From positions 181 to 8,090 of the forward strand of contig DDWF01000336.1 in assembly GCA_002345845.1 (NCBI GenBank): 7,910 bases of DNA. The letters run 5' to 3'. Position numbers and translations under genes: made by a program. Position 1 is the stretch's first letter. Each line of letters opens with the position of its first letter. This document shows positions 1 through 6,923 of the stretch, in pieces. This DNA is from Betaproteobacteria bacterium UBA2293. GTDB lineage: Bacteria > Pseudomonadota > Gammaproteobacteria > Burkholderiales > Rhodocyclaceae. The notes below the pieces were generated by a model. It searched no databases. It was not told the DNA's origin and was given only the letters and a program-made list of their open reading frames with translations.

Positions 1-1256
1 GAGGTCTTGCCGTGATCGACGTGGCCCATGACCGTAACCACCGGGGCGCGCGGCTCCAGCGGCACGTCCTTGTGATCGCCGGCATCGACGAGGAAGGCAT
101 CGGGATCGTCAAGCTTGGCGGGGAACGCCTTGTGGCCCATTTCCTCGACCACGATCATGGCCGTTTCCTGATCCAGAACCTGGTTGATGGTGACCATCGA
201 ACCCATCTTCATCATCGCCTTGATCACTTCGATGGCCTTGACAGCCATCTTGTGCGCCAGGTCGGAAACGGAAATGGTCTCCGGCACATGCACTTCGCGA
301 ACGATGACTTCGGTCGGCGCCTGGAAGCTGCCCTGACCGTCGTCACTGGCGTGACCATGCTTCTTGTGACCACCACGGCCGCTCTTCCAGGAAGAGCCGG
401 TATCGGCAGAGCGCGTCTTGATGCCAGGCTTCTTCTTGCCGTCGTCGGCGCGGGCGTTGCCGCCCTTTTTGGCATCCTTGCCCGGGGCATCCGGACGCTT
501 GTGCAGCGTTCCCTTCTCTGCCGGCGCTTCCTGCGTCTTGGCCTGGGCAGCAGCCTGTTGCTTGGCCTGTTCGGCCAGCTTGGCAGCGGCGGCAGCAGCT
601 TCGGCCTGCAGGCGCATCTGCGCCAACTGGACTTCACGGGCCTGCTTTTCCTTCAACTCGCGTTCCTGAATGGCCCGCAACTGGCCCTGGCGACGCATCT
701 GCTCATCGCGGGCACGCAACTCCTCCTCACCGATGATATCGGCGCGGGTCAGCGGCGCGGCCACGACCTTGGCCACTTCGGGCGGCGCGGTTTCTTCAAC
801 GACGACCGGCGTTTCAACGATCGGCTCGGCAACGACCTCGACAACCGGCTCTTCAATCACCGGCTCGGGAATGGGCTCGGGTGCCGGCGGAATTTCTTCG
901 ACGAGCGGCTCAACCGGCAGCTCTTCGGATTCGACAGGCGCATCCTGCAGGGCTTCGCCGATATCGCGCTTGACCAGCACGCGCTTCTTGCGCACTTCGA
1001 CCTGCACCGTGCGCGCCCGACCATGCGAGTCGGTCGACTTGATTTCGCTCGTCTGCTTACGGGTCAGGGTGATCTTGGTTTTTGACTCGTCGCCATGGGC
1101 ACGACGCAGGTAGTCGAGCAACCTCGCCTTGTCCTGGTCGGTCAGCGTATCTTCGGCGCCCTGCTTGCCGACGCCGGCCTTGCCCAATTGCTCGAGCAGG
1201 GCCGCGACCGGCATTTTGAGTTCAACGGCAAATTGTGAGACTGATGTTGCAGACAT
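1..1256 (-). CDS. infB: Translation initiation factor IF2 (N-terminal part, 3' end outside window)
   Basis: IF2 is the GTPase that places initiator fMet-tRNA on the 30S subunit and promotes 50S joining. The window holds the first 418 codons and cuts the gene inside the G1 motif GHVDHGKT (residues 411-418), so most of the GTPase, all later domains and the stop are missing. Visible domains are an IF2_N module at about 3-52, the IF2-associated conserved region at about 56-97 ([15 protein letters not shown]), a Pro/Glu/Val-rich linker at about 105-170, a charged Glu/Arg/Gln/Ala helix at about 175-245, a Lys/Gly-rich stretch at about 250-302, and a second IF2_N module at about 316-372. The start is an ATG 17 bases after the nusA stop, with GGGGAGG spaced 8 bases ahead. 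The long low-complexity linker is usual for proteobacterial IF2. The gene is the third of the rimP-nusA-infB operon. Identification is secure. Confidence 0.97.
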   Translation of the reverse strand, partial: MSATSVSQFAVELKMPVAALLEQLGKAGVGKQGAEDTLTDQDKARLLDYLRRAHGDESKTKITLTRKQTSEIKSTDSHGRARTVQVEVRKKRVLVKRDIGEALQDAPVESEELPVEPLVEEIPPAPEPIPEPVIEEPVVEVVAEPIVETPVVVEETAPPEVAKVVAAPLTRADIIGEEELRARDEQMRRQGQLRAIQERELKEKQAREVQLAQMRLQAEAAAAAAKLAEQAKQQAAAQAKTQEAPAEKGTLHKRPDAPGKDAKKGGNARADDGKKKPGIKTRSADTGSSWKSGRGGHKKHGHASDDGQGSFQAPTEVIVREVHVPETISVSDLAHKMAVKAIEVIKAMMKMGSMVTINQVLDQETAMIVVEEMGHKAFPAKLDDPDAFLVDAGDHKDVPLEPRAPVVTVMGHVDHGKT

Positions 1257-1264
1257 ACTTCCTA

Positions 1265-1271
1265 CCTCCCC
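1265..1271 (-). promoter_or_regulatory. Ribosome binding site of infB
   Basis: On the minus strand this reads GGGGAGG, 8 bases ahead of the infB ATG (1254-1256). A further AGGA lies 3 bases ahead, too close to be the main site. It fills most of the 17-base nusA-infB gap and fixes the infB start, giving this gene its own strong initiation signal rather than pure coupling to nusA. Confidence 0.8.
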
Positions 1272-1273
1272 GC

Positions 1274-2746
1274 TCACTCGAACCAGTGAGCCCGTGCCTT
1301 GAGAATGAGTTCCTTGGCACGCTCTTCGTCGATGCCGGTCATTTCCGTGAGTTCATCCACCGCCAGTTCGGCGAGGTCGTCACGGGTCTTGACTTCATGT
1401 TCGGCCAATTTGGCGGCCAGTTCCTTGGTCATACCTTCGAGACCGATCAGATCCTCGGAGACGCTCTCCAGCTTCTCCTCGGTAGCGATGGCTTCGGTCA
1501 GCAGGACATTGCGTGCCCGATTGCGCAGCTCGTTGACAATGCCTTCGTCCAAGCCTTCGATTTCGAGCATTTCAGCCAGCGGCACGTAGGCCACTTCTTC
1601 CAGCGTCGAGAACCCCTCTTCGATCAGCAGGTCGGCGAGTTCTTCGTCGATATCCAGCTTTTCCATGAAGGTGACGCGGGTCACAGCGTACTCGGCTTCC
1701 GAGCGCTTGGCCGACTCGTCCTGGGTCATCAGGTTGATGGTCCAGCCGGTCAGTTCCGAGGCCAGGCGAACGTTCTGACCACTGCGACCGATAGCGATGG
1801 CCAGGTTGTCCTCGTCGACGACGACATCCATGGTGTGCTTCTCTTCATCGACGACGATGGAAGAGACTTCAGCTGGCGACAGGGCGCCAATCACGAACTG
1901 GGCCGGGTCGGCCGACCAGAGCACGATATCGATGTTCTCGCCGCCGATCTCGTTACGCACGGCGGTGACGCGCGAACCGCGCAGACCGACACAGGTACCG
2001 ATCGGATCGACGCGGGGGTCGTTCGACTTGACGGCGATCTTGGCGCGCAGACCGGGGTCGCGGGCACAAGCCTTCAATTCCATCAGACCGTCTGAAATTT
2101 CCGGCACTTCCATGTCGAACAGTTTGATGACGAATTCCGGCGCGGTACGCGACAGGATGATCTGCGGACCACGGGCATTGCGGTCAATGCGCAGCAGATA
2201 GGCACGGATGCGGTCACCGATGCGCAGATTTTCCTTGGGAATCATCTGGTCACGCGGCAGCACGGCTTCGATCTTGCCAGCTTCGACGATGGCATTGCCA
2301 CGTTCCATGCGCTTGATGGTGCCGGAAACGACATGTTCCTTGCGATCGAGGAAATCAGCCAGGATCTGTTCGCGCTCGGCGTCACGGATCTTCTGCAGGA
2401 TGACCTGCTTGGCGGCCTGGGCACCGATGCGGCCGAAATCGATCGGCTCCAGCGGCTCTTCCAGGGAATCACCAGCCTCGATCTCGGGATCGTCCTTCTG
2501 TGCCTCGGACAGCGGAATCTCGAGAAATTCGTTGACGTACTCGTTGTCGGGCACAACCTGCCAGCGACGGAAGGATTCGTAACTACCGGTATTGCGGTCG
2601 ATGGAGACCCGCACGTCTGCCTCGTCGTGGATGCGCTTCTTGGTCGCAGACGCGAGCGCCAGCTCAAGGGCACCGAAAACGATTTCCTTGCCGACGTTCT
2701 TTTCGCGGGCCAGTGCATCGACCAGCAGCAAAATTTCACGGCTCAT
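1274..2746 (-). CDS. nusA: Transcription termination/antitermination factor NusA
   Basis: NusA binds RNA polymerase near the RNA exit channel, stabilises pause and terminator hairpins, and takes part in antitermination complexes. The product is 490 residues, close to the 495 of E. coli NusA, and looks complete. It starts with the polymerase-binding N-terminal domain (about 1-125, [18 protein letters not shown]). An S1 domain follows at about 135-200, then KH1 with [10 protein letters not shown] near 251-260 and KH2 with the GxxG loop IGRSGQ at 319-324. Two C-terminal acidic repeats lie at about 361-412 and 433-486. The second repeat is the one that contacts the alpha-subunit C-terminal domain in E. 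coli, so this is the long proteobacterial form. The ATG follows an AGGAGG with 9-base spacing; the gap to rimP is 21 bases. The operon leader contains terminator hairpins that NusA itself could act on. Confidence 0.98.
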   Translation of the reverse strand: MSREILLLVDALAREKNVGKEIVFGALELALASATKKRIHDEADVRVSIDRNTGSYESFRRWQVVPDNEYVNEFLEIPLSEAQKDDPEIEAGDSLEEPLEPIDFGRIGAQAAKQVILQKIRDAEREQILADFLDRKEHVVSGTIKRMERGNAIVEAGKIEAVLPRDQMIPKENLRIGDRIRAYLLRIDRNARGPQIILSRTAPEFVIKLFDMEVPEISDGLMELKACARDPGLRAKIAVKSNDPRVDPIGTCVGLRGSRVTAVRNEIGGENIDIVLWSADPAQFVIGALSPAEVSSIVVDEEKHTMDVVVDEDNLAIAIGRSGQNVRLASELTGWTINLMTQDESAKRSEAEYAVTRVTFMEKLDIDEELADLLIEEGFSTLEEVAYVPLAEMLEIEGLDEGIVNELRNRARNVLLTEAIATEEKLESVSEDLIGLEGMTKELAAKLAEHEVKTRDDLAELAVDELTEMTGIDEERAKELILKARAHWFE

Positions 2747-2755
2747 GGGCTAAAA

Positions 2756-2761
2756 CCTCCT
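2756..2761 (-). promoter_or_regulatory. Ribosome binding site of nusA
   Basis: The minus strand reads AGGAGG, a perfect Shine-Dalgarno core, 9 bases before the nusA ATG (2744-2746). It contrasts with the poor site in front of rimP, the first gene of the same operon, and suggests that nusA is translated at a higher rate than rimP. Confidence 0.85.
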
Positions 2762-2767
2762 AGTCCT

Positions 2768-3208
2768 TCAGTCGAAACGAGGCACCAGACGTGCCTTCTC
2801 GATATTGGTAAATTCCAGTTCCACATCATCTTTTTCCAGGCGCAAGCCAACCTTGCCGTCCTTGCAGCCAAGCAGTTCGCCCTGGAAATTACGGCGACCA
2901 CCCTGCGGAATACGAACCTTGATCTGGATATCCTGACCGGCAAAGCGCGTGAAATCCTCGGCTTTCTTGACGACCCGATCGAGTCCCGGCGAGGAGATTT
3001 CCAGACGGTCAAAATCGACGTTATCGACTTCGAAAACACGCGTCAGCTGATTGGAAACGCGCGCACAGTCCTCGACATCGATGCCCGTTTCCTTGGCCGG
3101 CGCATCGATGAAGACGCGAATGGTGCGGCCGCGCGGCGACATCTCGATGTCGACCAATTCATAACCCAGACCGCTCACGGTCGTTTCAATCAGCGTGTTT
3201 AAATCCAT
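2768..3208 (-). CDS. rimP: Ribosome maturation factor RimP
   Basis: RimP binds free 30S subunits and helps their late assembly. The product has 146 residues from the ATG start, normal for the family. The N-terminal alpha/beta domain contains LGYELVDIEMS and RTIRVFID (about 15-35). The family signature VDFDRLEISSPGLDRVV sits at about 64-80, and a small SH3-like C-terminal domain ends in ARLVPRFD. An in-frame GTG lies two codons upstream (3212-3214), giving MVMDL, but the ATG giving MDL is the more typical start. Neither has a clear Shine-Dalgarno sequence; the preceding RNA is U-rich and belongs to a terminator hairpin ending 15 bases upstream. This is the first gene of rimP-nusA-infB, and unlike in E. 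coli no initiator tRNA gene (metY) precedes it. Confidence 0.95.
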   Translation of the reverse strand: MDLNTLIETTVSGLGYELVDIEMSPRGRTIRVFIDAPAKETGIDVEDCARVSNQLTRVFEVDNVDFDRLEISSPGLDRVVKKAEDFTRFAGQDIQIKVRIPQGGRRNFQGELLGCKDGKVGLRLEKDDVELEFTNIEKARLVPRFD

Positions 3209-3215
3209 GACCACA

Positions 3216-3243
3216 AATAAAAAATGGGCGAAACGCCCATCTT
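3216..3243 (-). terminator. Intrinsic terminator in the rimP leader (hairpin 2)
   Basis: In minus-strand RNA the arms AUGGGCG (3234-3240) and CGCCCAU (3224-3230) form a perfect 7-bp stem with a UUU loop. AAG just upstream can pair with the first U's (one G-U pair), extending it to about 10 bp. A run of six U's, then A and UUU, follows directly. This is a textbook Rho-independent terminator for minus-strand transcription, yet it ends only 15 bases before the rimP ATG and lies downstream of the operon promoter. It can therefore both stop read-through from rluB and attenuate rimP-nusA-infB. On the plus strand no T-run follows. Confidence 0.85.
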
Positions 3244-3247
3244 GTTG

Positions 3248-3277
3248 AAAAAAGATGTCCCGCCAAAAACGGCGGGA
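3248..3277 (-). terminator. Second intrinsic-terminator-like hairpin in the rimP leader (hairpin 1)
   Basis: In minus-strand RNA, UCCCGCC (3271-3277) pairs perfectly with GGCGGGA (3258-3264) around a GUUUUU loop. Six U's (3248-3253) follow after a 4-base spacer CAUC. The delayed U-run makes it a weaker terminator or a pause hairpin. It stands just ahead of the stronger hairpin at 3216-3243, so the two form a tandem pair inside the 5' leader of rimP. Confidence 0.65.
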
Positions 3278-3315
3278 GGAACAAACCCGTGAATTATAAC
3301 GAGTTTACTCCTCCC
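3274..3315. repeat. Imperfect inverted repeat spanning the rimP promoter
   Basis: The plus-strand arm GGGAGGAACAAAC (3274-3286) matches the reverse complement of GTTTACTCCTCCC (3303-3315) at 11 of 13 positions, with a 16-base centre holding the -10 box. One arm lies at the predicted transcription start and the other in the -35/-10 spacer, a placement fitting an operator for a dimeric regulator. No known operator consensus was recognised, and chance is not excluded. Confidence 0.4.
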
Positions 3316-3321
3316 GGTAAA
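3293..3321 (-). promoter_or_regulatory. Sigma70-type promoter for rimP-nusA-infB
   Basis: On the minus strand a perfect -10 box TATAAT (3293-3298) is preceded, with exactly 17 bases between, by TTTACC (3316-3321), which matches 4 of 6 bases of the -35 consensus. Transcription should start near 3286-3287, giving a leader of about 78 bases ahead of the rimP ATG. The promoter begins only 17 bases after the rluB stop codon, in the only sizeable gap of the window. Terminators lie on its downstream side, so the operon RNA has to pass them. Confidence 0.8.
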
Positions 3322-3338
3322 TGAATACGGCGGACTAT

Positions 3339-4337
3339 TTATGGGCTTTCCTTCGCTCCCGGCTCGTTTCGCGGCGTTTTGTCCAGTTCGCGCATCAGGG
3401 CCCTCACCTCGGCCTCCGACAATTCGTGTACACGGCCGCGCTTCAGCTGCGGCGGCAGCGTGAATGGACCGTAGCGCACGCGGATCAGGCGGCTGACCGT
3501 ACAGCCGACCGCCTCGAACATCCGGCGCACCTCACGATTGCGTCCTTCGAACAGGCTGACGCGATACCAGTGATTGGCCCCCTCGCCACCGCCATCGACC
3601 AGACTGGAGAAATTCGCCGGTCCATCCTCCAGCTCGATGCCATTGAGCAGCTTCTGCTGTGCGTCCAGCGTCAGTTCGCCGAGCACGCGCACGGCATATT
3701 CGCGCACCAGCTCCGAACTCGGATGCATCAGGCGGTTGGCCAGATCTCCGGAGGTGGTGAACAGCAACAATCCGGAGGTATTGAAGTCGAGCCGGCCGAC
3801 GACGATCCAGCGGCCACCGCGCATGCGTGGCAGGGCAGTAAAAACCGACGGACGGCCATCCGGATCGTCGCGCGAGACAATCTCCCCTTCCGGCTTGTGG
3901 TACATCAGCACGCGCGCCGGGCGCGAGCTGCCGGTGAAGCGGATGTTGATCAGACGCCCCCCGATCTTGACCTTGTCGGTCGGCACCACGGACTGGCCGA
4001 GCGTGGCCACCTGACCATTGACGCTGATCTTGCCGGCAGCGATCCATTCCTCCATCTCGCGACGGGAACCGACCCCGGCCTGGGCCAGTATCTTCTGCAA
4101 GCGCTCTGGCTTGGCCTCAATCAGCGGCTTGCCGTTGCGTCCAATGCTGCCGCGATTGGCCCGCCCGGTCGGTACCTTGCCCTGGCGACGGCGCGTTGTC
4201 GGCGCGGCAGCAACTTCCGCGACAGGTGGTTGCGCTTCGACCTCCGGCGTCCGCCGCGGCGCGCCCCGGACAGGGCGGGGAGTGTCGGTGGCTTTGCTCG
4301 GCGCCGAACGGAAAGGCGTGCGTTTATTGGTTTTCAT
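3339..4337 (-). CDS. rluB: 23S rRNA pseudouridine synthase, RluB type
   Basis: This RsuA/RluB/E/F-family enzyme is expected to isomerise U2605 (E. coli numbering) of 23S rRNA to pseudouridine. The product has 332 residues. A basic, Pro/Ala/Arg-rich N-terminal extension (1-75) is followed by an S4 RNA-binding domain (about 78-115, [20 protein letters not shown]). The catalytic domain holds [12 protein letters not shown] at 181-192, with the nucleophile D184. Later family motifs include [14 protein letters not shown] (265-278) and [11 protein letters not shown] (282-292). RluB rather than RluE, RluF or RsuA is chosen from the [13 protein letters not shown] context and the scpAB neighbourhood, so the exact target is inferred. 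The ATG overlaps the scpB end by 14 bases and has GGAG 7 bases upstream. It is the last gene of its unit; no terminator lies before the next promoter. Confidence 0.92.
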   Translation of the reverse strand: MKTNKRTPFRSAPSKATDTPRPVRGAPRRTPEVEAQPPVAEVAAAPTTRRRQGKVPTGRANRGSIGRNGKPLIEAKPERLQKILAQAGVGSRREMEEWIAAGKISVNGQVATLGQSVVPTDKVKIGGRLINIRFTGSSRPARVLMYHKPEGEIVSRDDPDGRPSVFTALPRMRGGRWIVVGRLDFNTSGLLLFTTSGDLANRLMHPSSELVREYAVRVLGELTLDAQQKLLNGIELEDGPANFSSLVDGGGEGANHWYRVSLFEGRNREVRRMFEAVGCTVSRLIRVRYGPFTLPPQLKRGRVHELSEAEVRALMRELDKTPRNEPGAKESP

Positions 4338-4869
4338 AATTCAGCTCCAGTGTCTGACTGATCTGTTCAAGCGGCGGCAATTCGCTGAGACTACGCAAGC
4401 CCAGATCGTCGAGAAATTGTTTGGTGGTGGCCAGCAGCGCCGGCCGACCGGGGGTGTCGCGATGACCGACGACGTCGATCCAGCCGCGCTCTTCGAGCGT
4501 CCGAACGACGTTGGCATTGACCACAACGCCGCGGATCTCCTCGATATCGCCCCGCGTCACCGGCTGGCGATAGGCGATGATAGCGAGGGTTTCGAGCATG
4601 GCCCGCGAGTACTTCGGCGGCTTTTCCGGATTCAGCCGCTCCAGGTACGGCAGGTATTCGGCACGCGTCCGGAAGCGCCAGCCGGAGGCCAGCTGGATCA
4701 GCTCAACCGGTCGTGCCGTCCAGTCCTCGCGCAATTCGTCGAGCAGCTTGCGCAGGGTATCGGAAGATAGTTCCTCGTCGAACATCTTCTTCATGTCGTG
4801 CGTCGTCATCGGCTCACGGGCAGCGAGCAATGCGGCTTCAAGAATCTTCTTGACCTGGCTCGGTTCCAC
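4324..4869 (-). CDS. scpB: Segregation and condensation protein B (ScpB)
   Basis: ScpB is the winged-helix (kite) dimer that binds the kleisin ScpA and, with SMC, forms the complex that compacts and separates chromosomes. The product is 181 residues. A first winged helix spans about 1-80, and the second contains the family signature [20 protein letters not shown] (87-106) and GDIEEIRGV. The conserved [20 protein letters not shown] lies at 134-153. The likely start is a GTG (4867-4869) giving [17 protein letters not shown], which matches the usual ScpB N-terminus. It overlaps the end of scpA by 32 bases, and no good Shine-Dalgarno sequence is seen, so coupling to scpA translation is likely. 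The 3' end overlaps rluB by 14 bases. Family assignment is secure; the start is less certain. Confidence 0.93.
   Translation of the reverse strand: MEPSQVKKILEAALLAAREPMTTHDMKKMFDEELSSDTLRKLLDELREDWTARPVELIQLASGWRFRTRAEYLPYLERLNPEKPPKYSRAMLETLAIIAYRQPVTRGDIEEIRGVVVNANVVRTLEERGWIDVVGHRDTPGRPALLATTKQFLDDLGLRSLSELPPLEQISQTLELNYENQ
4345..4348 (-). promoter_or_regulatory. Ribosome binding site of rluB inside scpB
   Basis: The minus strand reads GGAG (within TGGAGC), 7 bases before the rluB ATG (4335-4337) and inside the last codons of scpB. It supports this ATG and shows that rluB has its own site despite overlapping scpB. Confidence 0.6.
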
Positions 4870-5677
4870 CGGAGTGCACTCGTACGTAAATTGGTTGAAA
4901 GGCTTCGCTCTGCGTGATTTCGATCAGTTTCTCGCGGGCCAGTTCGAGCATCGCCAGGAAATGGACGACCAGGCCAGGAATCCCCATCTCGATCGCGAAC
5001 AAGGTCTCGAACTGGACGAAACCGCCGCGTTCCTGCAGGTGGCGCAGGATGATGCCCATGTGCTCGCGCACCGACAACTCTTCGCGCCCGATCTTGTGAT
5101 GCTGCTTCAGGTTAGCCTGGCGCAGCACGGTCATCCAGGCCGCCTTCAGGTCCTCCGGCGAGACTTCCGGCAGGCGCACATAGAGCGATTTCTCGACCAA
5201 GGTCTCGACCCAGAAGAAGTCGCGCCCGGCCTGCGGCTGTTCGTTGAGCCGCTGACCGGCGAGCTTCATCTGCTCGTATTCCATCAGCCGGCGCACCAGT
5301 TCGGCACGCGGATCTTCCGCCTCACCGTCGGCGCCGAGTTTGGGCCTCGGTAGCAGCATGCGCGACTTGATCTCGATCAGCATCGCCGCCATCACCAGAT
5401 AGTCGGCCGCCAGTTCGAGATTGCTGGCGCGCATGCTCTCGATGTAATCGAGGTATTGGCGGGTCAGCGGCGCCATCGGGATGTCGAGAATATCGACGTT
5501 GGCCTTGCGGATCAGGTAGAGCAGCAGGTCGAGCGGCCCCTCGAAGGCATCGAGCATGATCGCCAGCGCATCGGGCGGGATGTACAGATCCTGCGGCAGA
5601 TGCTCAAGCGGCTGCCCGTAGATCAGGGCGACCGGCTCGAACAGGGTGGCCTGCGGCGCGTCGACGGCGGCGTTCAT
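4838..5677 (-). CDS. scpA: Segregation and condensation protein A (ScpA, kleisin)
   Basis: ScpA is the kleisin that bridges the SMC heads and carries the ScpB dimer. The product is 279 residues from the ATG at 5675-5677. The kleisin signature [14 protein letters not shown] lies at 45-58, the helix [18 protein letters not shown] at 93-110, and the SMC-contacting C-terminal winged helix at about 232-266 ([16 protein letters not shown]). About 40 residues precede the signature, as is often seen in betaproteobacterial ScpA (family knowledge, not checked). The open frame runs upstream to 5884, but that part overlaps trpS in another frame and resembles no ScpA, so the ATG after the trpS stop is chosen. 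The 37-base trpS-scpA gap has only a weak GGCGGG-type ribosome site. The gene is followed by overlapping scpB, its binding partner. Confidence 0.94.
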   Translation of the reverse strand: MNAAVDAPQATLFEPVALIYGQPLEHLPQDLYIPPDALAIMLDAFEGPLDLLLYLIRKANVDILDIPMAPLTRQYLDYIESMRASNLELAADYLVMAAMLIEIKSRMLLPRPKLGADGEAEDPRAELVRRLMEYEQMKLAGQRLNEQPQAGRDFFWVETLVEKSLYVRLPEVSPEDLKAAWMTVLRQANLKQHHKIGREELSVREHMGIILRHLQERGGFVQFETLFAIEMGIPGLVVHFLAMLELAREKLIEITQSEAFQPIYVRVHSGGTEPGQEDS

Positions 5678-5714
5678 GAGCGCCCGCCGTCGGGAATCCA
5701 GGCCGGATTCGCCA

Positions 5715-6917
5715 TCAGTGGTATTCCAACCCCATCGCTTCGCGTACGTCGCGCATGGTTTCGCGCGCCAGCGTGCGCGCCTTCTCACAGCCATCAGCAA
5801 TGATGTTCTTGACCAGCGTCGGGTCGTCGAGATAAACCTGCGCCCGTTCACGCATCGGCACCTGCTCACGCAGGATGCCATCAATTACCGGCTGCTTGCA
5901 CTCGATGCAGCCGATACCGGCGCTGCGGCAACCCTGTTGCACCCATTCCTTGCAGGCATCGTCGGAATAGACCTGGTGCAGTTGCCAGACCGGACATTTG
6001 CTCGGCTCGCCCGGATCATTACGGCGGACGCGGGCCGGGTCGGTTGGCATGCTCTTGACCTTCTTCGCCACCGAATCCTCGGATTCGCGCAGGGTGATGG
6101 TGTTGCCGTAGGACTTGGACATCTTCTGCCCATCGAGGCCCGGCATCTTCGATTCCGGCGTCAGCAGGTAGCCCGGCTCGACCAGGATCATCTTGCCGGT
6201 ACCTTCGAGATAACCGGCCAGCCGCTCGCGGTCGGCCGTCGCCAGTTGCGTCATCTCATGCAACAAGGCCTTGCCGCGCTCGAGCGCCTCCTTGTCACCG
6301 TTCTGCTGGAAGCGCGTGCGCAGATCCGTGAAGCTGCGGCGGCTCTTGCTGTTCAGACTGACCAGCGCCACCTCGACCTTGTCGGCGAAACCCGGCTCAC
6401 GGCCGTACATGTGATTGAAGCGGCGAGCCAGCTCGCGGGTGAATTCGACGTGCGGAATCTGGTCCTCGCCGACCGGCACCTTGTCGGCGCGGTAGATCAG
6501 GATGTCGGCGCTCATCAACAGCGGATAGCCGAGGAAGCCGTAGGTGGTCAGATCCTTGCCAGCCAGCTTCTCCTGCTGATCCTTGTAGGTCGGCACGCGT
6601 TCGAGCCAGCCGAGCGGCGTCATCATCGACATCAGCAGGTGCAGTTCGGCATGCTCGGGCACGCGCGACTGGATGAACAGCGTCGCCTGCCTGGGATCGA
6701 CGCCAGCGGCCAGCCAGTCGATGATCATGTCCCAGGAGGCCTTCTCGATGCCCTGCGGATCGTCGTAATGCGTGGTCAGGGCATGCCAGTCGGCGACGAA
6801 GAACAGACAGGGATAGTCATGCTGGAGCTTGACCCAGTTCTTCAGCACCCCGTGATAGTGGCCGAGATGGAGGGCGCCGGTCGGGCGCATGCCGGAAAGG
6901 ACACGTTCTGCGTACAT
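5715..6917 (-). CDS. trpS: Tryptophanyl-tRNA synthetase, long form with a Cys cluster
   Basis: This class I synthetase charges tRNA-Trp with tryptophan. The product is 400 residues, against 334 in E. coli. The HIGH-type motif is PTGALHLGHYHG (12-23) and the KMSKS loop is GQKMSKSYGN (263-272). Between the Rossmann domain and KMSKS lies an extra segment of about 70 residues (about 178-250), rich in charged residues, which accounts for the added length and is known to me from other betaproteobacterial TrpS. The C-terminal domain carries C308, C330, C337 and C340 in the spacing x21, x6, x2, very like the [4Fe-4S] site of Thermotoga maritima TrpRS, with shared surrounding residues (KCPV, HQ, GC, IGC, CK). 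The ATG lies 6 bases after the M50 gene stop with no clear ribosome site, which suggests translational coupling. The identity is secure; cluster binding is inferred. Confidence 0.97.
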   Translation of the reverse strand: MYAERVLSGMRPTGALHLGHYHGVLKNWVKLQHDYPCLFFVADWHALTTHYDDPQGIEKASWDMIIDWLAAGVDPRQATLFIQSRVPEHAELHLLMSMMTPLGWLERVPTYKDQQEKLAGKDLTTYGFLGYPLLMSADILIYRADKVPVGEDQIPHVEFTRELARRFNHMYGREPGFADKVEVALVSLNSKSRRSFTDLRTRFQQNGDKEALERGKALLHEMTQLATADRERLAGYLEGTGKMILVEPGYLLTPESKMPGLDGQKMSKSYGNTITLRESEDSVAKKVKSMPTDPARVRRNDPGEPSKCPVWQLHQVYSDDACKEWVQQGCRSAGIGCIECKQPVIDGILREQVPMRERAQVYLDDPTLVKNIIADGCEKARTLARETMRDVREAMGLEYH

Positions 6918-6923
6918 GGTCGA

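Noticed and set aside
12..3202. Plus-strand open frames of 357, 286 and 289 codons opposite infB, nusA and rimP.
   Set aside because: All are mirror frames of recognised genes, and their products show Asp/His/Gly-rich reverse-codon patterns with no known fold. No ribosome site or promoter was seen for them.
3224..3277. An antiterminator pairing between the two leader hairpins (riboswitch-like switch).
   Set aside because: The best cross-pairing seen is about GGCG with CGCC, far weaker than either 7-bp hairpin. No ligand-binding core or leader peptide was found.
3209..3338. A tRNA (such as metY) or other structured RNA gene between rluB and rimP, as in E. coli.
   Set aside because: The stretch is only 130 bases, has no cloverleaf arms, T-loop motif or CCA end, and its pairing is fully explained by two short hairpins with U-runs.
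3321..4770. Plus-strand open frames of 346 and 250 codons opposite rluB and scpB.
   Set aside because: They are antisense to well-supported genes and their translations look like random Arg/Ala/Ser-rich sequence. The first begins inside the -35 box of the minus-strand promoter, with no signal of its own.
5678..5884. An upstream extension of scpA by 69 codons (start at 5884).
   Set aside because: The extension overlaps the trpS 3' end in another frame, is Arg/Ser/Cys-rich and unlike any ScpA N-terminus. The ATG at 5675-5677 after the trpS stop gives a normal length.
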